DNA of 17,186 nt from CAYYHA01 sp964471535 (GTDB lineage Bacteria; Myxococcota; Myxococcia; SLRQ01): the NCBI GenBank assembly GCA_964471535.1, contig CAYYHA010000070.1:1-17186 (forward strand), in the 5' to 3' direction. A program made the translations under genes and the position numbers. Positions 14,067-17,186 of the stretch are shown one piece after another (the first letter of the stretch is position 1; the number at the start of each line of letters is the position of its first letter). The notes beneath the pieces are model-generated. The model saw nothing but the letters and a program-made list of their open reading frames with translations, made no database searches and was not told the DNA's origin.

Positions 14067-14891
14067 ATGGCCGCGCTCTTCCTGAAAATCTGTACGGTCG
14101 TCTACGTCCTTTCCGCCTTCGGGTATCTGGGCTTCCTCATCGCGCCGAAGCTCAAGACCGATCGCCTGGGCACCGTGCTGATGGGGGTGGGGCTCGTCAT
14201 GCACCTGGCGACGATCGTCGAGCGGTGGTTCGAACTCGGAGTCACGCCGGTGACCGACTTTCGCGAGGGGCTCTCCTTCTTCGCGTTCGCCCTGGGCGTC
14301 GTCTATCTGCCCATCCAGATCCGCTACCGGCGGCCCATCATCGGCGCCTTCGTCGCACCGCTCGTGGTGGTGGCGATGACGAGTGCGCTTCTGGTGCCAC
14401 CCGAAGGCGGGCCGGTGCCCGAGAGCCTGCGTAGCGTGTGGCTGCCCATCCACATCACCATGGCCTTCCTGGGGGATGCGGCGCTGGCCGTCGCTGCGGC
14501 GGTCGCCGTGCTCTACCTCCTCCTCGAGCGGAAGATGAAGCGCAAGGAGCTGCGCGGCCGCTTCATCGAGCGACTCCCATCCCTCGAGACCTTGGACACG
14601 CTGAACTTCAACCTGGTCCGCTTCGGCTTCGTGCTGCTCTCGATGGCGATCATCACCGGAACGCTGTGGGCCGGGCAGCTGTGGGACGGGTACTTCAGCT
14701 GGGAGCCGCGCCAGACGAGCGCGATCGTCGCCTGGGTGCTCTACGCCTTGCTCATCACCAGCCGGTGGCTCGTGGGCTGGCGCGGCCGCCGCGCTGCCTT
14801 CATCACGCTGCTCGGCTTCGTGGTGATGATCGGCTCGTTCGTGACCTTGAGGCTCCTGGACCTCGGCCGTCACATGGGGACGTACACCTGA
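14067..14891 (+). CDS. ccsA: CcsA/HemX-family membrane protein (cytochrome c assembly type)
   Basis: 274 residues with about eight membrane helices. The family hallmark is the tryptophan-rich periplasmic segment, here GTLWAGQLWDGYFSWEPRQT at about 198-217, compared with the usual W-G-x-Y-W-x-W-D-P-x-E. Three family histidines are present: H46 in LVMHLAT, H129 in LPIHITMAFLG, and H269 in the terminal LGRHMGTYT. CcsA proteins carry haem across the membrane for cytochrome c maturation. HemX proteins next to hemA are related and, in Bacillus, influence glutamyl-tRNA reductase level. Position directly before hemA (stop and start share one base, TGATG) favours a HemX-like role, while the tryptophan motif and histidines favour haem handling. 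No CcsB, CcdA or apocytochrome partner is in the window. The two options cannot be separated here. Confidence 0.88.
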   Translation: MAALFLKICTVVYVLSAFGYLGFLIAPKLKTDRLGTVLMGVGLVMHLATIVERWFELGVTPVTDFREGLSFFAFALGVVYLPIQIRYRRPIIGAFVAPLVVVAMTSALLVPPEGGPVPESLRSVWLPIHITMAFLGDAALAVAAAVAVLYLLLERKMKRKELRGRFIERLPSLETLDTLNFNLVRFGFVLLSMAIITGTLWAGQLWDGYFSWEPRQTSAIVAWVLYALLITSRWLVGWRGRRAAFITLLGFVVMIGSFVTLRLLDLGRHMGTYT

Positions 14892-16270
14892 TGCAGCTCT
14901 TCGTCACCGGCCTCTCGCACAAGACGGCGCCGATCGCGGTGCGCGAGCGGCTCGCCTTCTCCGACGAGGGGCTCGAGCTGGCGCTCTCGAAGCTCAAGCG
15001 ATTGCCCGCGGTCAGCGAGGTCGTGGTGCTCTCCACCTGCAACCGGACCGAGATCTATGGCATCTCGGGCGAGGCAGAGCGAGGTGCCGCCGAGGTGGCC
15101 GGTTGGCTCGGGGACCGCAGCGCCAGCGATCTCTCGCCTCACCTCTACACCCATCTGCGGGAGGAGGCGCTGCGCCACCTTTTCCGCGTCGCCAGCAGTC
15201 TCGACTCCATGGTGGTGGGCGAGCCGCAGATCCTCGGGCAGGTGAAGGACGCCTTCTCCTTCGCCCAGCGGCAGCGCAGCGCCGGGCCCCACATCGAGCG
15301 CCTCTTCACCCGGGCCTTCCGGGTGGCCAAGCAGGTGCGCAACGAGACGCGCATCGCGGAGAACGCCGTCTCCATGAGCTTCGTCGCCGTGGAGCTAGGC
15401 AAGAAGATCTTCGGGAGCATCGAGGGGAAGGCGGTCCTCCTCATCGGCGCCGGCAAGATGAGTGAGCTGGCGGCGACCCATCTGAGGAACGCCGGGTGCA
15501 CCCTCGTGGTGGCCAACCGATCCCCGGAGCGCGCCCGGCGGCTGGCAGAGCTCTACGGGGGCTATGCACGGAGCCTGGGCGAGGTGCCGGCGCTGCTCCG
15601 TGAAGTGGACATCGTGCTCTCCTCCACCGCTGCGCCGGGGTACGTGGTGACGAAGGAGATGCTCGCGGGGGTGCTGCGCAAGCGGCGCTACCGGCCGCTG
15701 TTCCTCATCGACCTCGCGCTGCCGCGGGACGTCGACCCGGCGGTGAACGATCTCGAGCAGGTCTACGCCTACGATATCGACGATCTGCAGCAGGTCGTCG
15801 ACGAGAACCTGCAGCAGCGCCTCGCCGAAGCGGAACGGGGCGAGCAGATCGTGCGCCGGGAGCTCGGGCGCTTCCTCCAGGAACAGAGCGCGCGCTCGGT
15901 GCAGCCGGTGGTGGCGTCCCTGCGCTGGACGGCCGAGCGCATCGCCCTTCGGGAGGTGGAGAAGACCCTGGGGCGGCTCGGCCATCTCGCTGACGGTGAC
16001 CGGGCTCGGATCGAGGCGATGGCCCGCGCCATCGTGAAGAAGCTGCTGCACCTGCCCACGATGAGCTTGAAGGCGGGCGCGGGCACGCCCGAGGGCGAGC
16101 GGCTGGCGGCGGCCATCACCGAGGCCTTCGGCCTCGACGTGGAGGCCGTCACGCAGGCCATCGCCCAAGAGAAAGCGGCGCGGCGGAAGGCCCGTGAGGC
16201 GGCCTCGGAGCTCGCCTCGGTCGTGGATCTCGAGGAGAAGCGCCGTGGAGGAGGTGGCCGCGGCGAGTAG
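14891..16270 (+). CDS. hemA: Glutamyl-tRNA reductase
   Basis: 459 residues. It reduces glutamyl-tRNA to glutamate-1-semialdehyde with NADPH, the committed step of C5 tetrapyrrole synthesis in the cytoplasm. The catalytic Cys is C50 in LSTCNRTEIY. The GLSHKTAPIAVRERLAF block is at 7-23. H96 lies in RHLFRVASSLDSMVVGEPQILGQVK. The NADPH domain begins at about 180 with VLLIGAGKMSELAA, and a helical dimerisation region occupies about 320-430. The last 35 residues are charged and Gly-rich, of no known function. The start ATG at 14891 shares a base with the upstream stop, and GGGGA sits 10 bases before it. A longer reading from 14438 overlaps the upstream gene and is rejected. Presence of hemA shows the C5 route rather than ALA synthase. 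Confidence 0.98.
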   Translation: MQLFVTGLSHKTAPIAVRERLAFSDEGLELALSKLKRLPAVSEVVVLSTCNRTEIYGISGEAERGAAEVAGWLGDRSASDLSPHLYTHLREEALRHLFRVASSLDSMVVGEPQILGQVKDAFSFAQRQRSAGPHIERLFTRAFRVAKQVRNETRIAENAVSMSFVAVELGKKIFGSIEGKAVLLIGAGKMSELAATHLRNAGCTLVVANRSPERARRLAELYGGYARSLGEVPALLREVDIVLSSTAAPGYVVTKEMLAGVLRKRRYRPLFLIDLALPRDVDPAVNDLEQVYAYDIDDLQQVVDENLQQRLAEAERGEQIVRRELGRFLQEQSARSVQPVVASLRWTAERIALREVEKTLGRLGHLADGDRARIEAMARAIVKKLLHLPTMSLKAGAGTPEGERLAAAITEAFGLDVEAVTQAIAQEKAARRKAREAASELASVVDLEEKRRGGGGRGE

Positions 16271-16360
16271 GGGAGGCGTGGGCCGCATGCAGGCACCGTG
16301 TGGGACGGGTTGCGGTCGGCCGCCGCACGCCGTAGGGACCGCCGGCCGGGCGACTGCGAA

Positions 16361-16386
16361 GGCGCGCCGCGCGCCGCCGCGCTTTT
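16361..16386 (+). terminator. Possible GC hairpin with T run between hemA and hemC
   Basis: In the 153-bp gap 16271-16423, GGCGC (16361-16365) can pair with GCGCC (16371-16375) over a five-base loop, and TTTT follows at 16383-16386 after GCCGCGC. The stem is short and the T run is displaced, so it may be only chance in GC-rich sequence. If real it would attenuate transcription from hemA into hemC, giving hemC its own control. No clear promoter is seen in the rest of the gap. Confidence 0.25.
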
Positions 16387-16423
16387 CCTTGGAGCTCTCG
16401 AAGCCCTGGAGTAGCGTCCTCTC

Positions 16424-17186
16424 GTGATCCGAATCGGTACACGCAGGTCGCCGCTCGCCCTCTGGCAGGCCCACCACGTGCGCGACCGGCTCCTGGCGGC
16501 CCATCCGGGGCTCTCGGTGGAGATCGTGGAGATCGTGACCCGCGGGGACAAGATCCTCGACGTGCCCCTTGCGCAGGTGGGCGGGAAGGCGCTCTTCGTC
16601 AAAGAGATCGAGGAGAGGCTCCTCGCCGGCGAGATCGATCTCGCGGTGCACTCGATGAAGGACGTCCCCACGGTGCTCCCCGAGGGGCTCGCCCTGGTGG
16701 CGACCACCGAGCGAGCGGATCCCACGGACGCCTTCGTGGCGCGGGATCCGTCGGCGACGCCCCGCTTCGACGCGCTGCCCGAGGGCGCGCGCCTGGGGAC
16801 CAGCTCGCTGCGCCGCGCCTGCCAGCTTCGGGCCCGGCGCCCCGACCTCGAGGTGGTGAGCATCCGCGGCAACGTGGGCACGCGCCTCCAGAAGATGGTG
16901 GAGCTGGACCTCCATGGTGTGGTGCTGGCCAGTGCCGGGCTCGAGCGCCTGGGCGAGGGCGGGCGCATCACCGAGCGTCTGGACCCGAGCCTGTGCCTGC
17001 CGGCCATCGGCCAGGGCGCGCTGGGGATCGAGGCCAGGCGTGACGATGCACGGACCCAGGCGCTGGTCGCCTGCCTGGACCACCGGGAGACCGAGCGCTG
17101 CGTCGCGGCCGAGCGCGCCCTCCTCGCGCGCCTCGAGGGGGGCTGCCAGGTCCCCATTGGTGGCCACGCGCGGGTCGAGGGCGGGC
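16424..17186 (+). CDS. hemC: Porphobilinogen deaminase (3' end beyond right edge)
   Basis: 254 codons are present of about 310 expected; the end is outside the window. It polymerises four porphobilinogens into hydroxymethylbilane in the cytoplasm. Motifs: RIGTRRSPLALWQA at 3-16, K60 and the VHSMKDVPT segment with catalytic Asp D80, LGTSSLRRACQLRARRPDL at 124-142, IRGNVGTRL, and the cofactor-binding C241 in EGGCQVPIGGHA, which carries the dipyrromethane. The start is GTG at 16424, since an in-frame stop lies at 16412 and no other start codon fits. GGAG at 16408-16411 is 12 bases upstream. It follows hemA in the same direction, as in many bacteria, but with a 153-bp gap rather than an overlap. 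Confidence 0.97.
   Translation, partial: MIRIGTRRSPLALWQAHHVRDRLLAAHPGLSVEIVEIVTRGDKILDVPLAQVGGKALFVKEIEERLLAGEIDLAVHSMKDVPTVLPEGLALVATTERADPTDAFVARDPSATPRFDALPEGARLGTSSLRRACQLRARRPDLEVVSIRGNVGTRLQKMVELDLHGVVLASAGLERLGEGGRITERLDPSLCLPAIGQGALGIEARRDDARTQALVACLDHRETERCVAAERALLARLEGGCQVPIGGHARVEGG

Noticed and set aside
13364..14068. N-terminal extension of the trxA frame up to 14068
   Set aside because: Thioredoxin is complete from 13363 with a good Shine-Dalgarno, and the extension runs antisense through another gene with low-complexity sequence.
15395..17167. 590-codon minus-strand frame opposite hemA and hemC
   Set aside because: Shadow of two well-recognised haem genes; Arg/His/Gly-rich translation with no domain.
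1..17186. CRISPR array, tRNA, prophage, transposon or attachment-site structures
   Set aside because: No repeated spacer-like units, cloverleaf, transposase or integrase motifs, or flanking repeats were seen on either strand.

Overview
The window is a very GC-rich, gene-dense stretch of chromosome from a Gram-negative bacterium. The genes point to a didermic cell: a lone CheY-like receiver, a beta-barrel outer-membrane protein, a FecR/fibronectin-like envelope protein, Psd, lipoproteins, a PpiD-type chaperone, the MreCD-PBP2-RodA elongasome, and haem synthesis from glutamyl-tRNA. This combination and the base composition fit a member of the Myxococcota or a related former deltaproteobacterial group. 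That placement is inference: there is no rRNA or marker phylogeny here. I see no tRNA, rRNA, insertion sequence, phage gene or CRISPR array.

Layout. (1) 1-4568, minus strand: an apparent operon of a stand-alone receiver, an 868-residue outer-membrane protein with an EF-hand-like SdrD/B-type domain, Ig-like repeats and a C-terminal barrel, and a FecR-domain protein running off the left edge. The first two genes overlap as ATGA and the third follows after 17 bp. (2) 4703-6586, plus strand: psd followed by two overlapping small lipoprotein genes of unknown function. The second ends 32 bp inside the convergent ppiD gene. (3) 6555-8135, minus strand: ppiD, diverging from the cell-shape operon across a relatively AT-rich 118-bp gap holding a TTGACA box inside a palindrome. 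(4) 8254-12994, plus strand: mreC (TTG start), mreD, mrdA and rodA. The first three are coupled by 4-bp overlaps. rodA follows after 96 bp in the same frame as mrdA, with only the mrdA TGA between them. mreB is not in the window. (5) 13034-13363, minus strand: a classical WCGPC thioredoxin. (6) 13526-17186, plus strand: an unrecognised protein with an ordered N-terminus and a low-complexity linker, a CcsA/HemX-type membrane protein, hemA, and a GTG-started hemC cut by the right edge.

Function. Most of the window is envelope biology: phosphatidylethanolamine synthesis, periplasmic folding, sidewall peptidoglycan synthesis, lipoproteins and a surface barrel operon. A haem-synthesis block follows. 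The core blocks are well understood. The least explained parts are the receiver/outer-membrane protein/FecR operon, the two psd-linked lipoproteins, and the unrecognised gene heading the haem block. I did not find a wholly new defence or mobile system.
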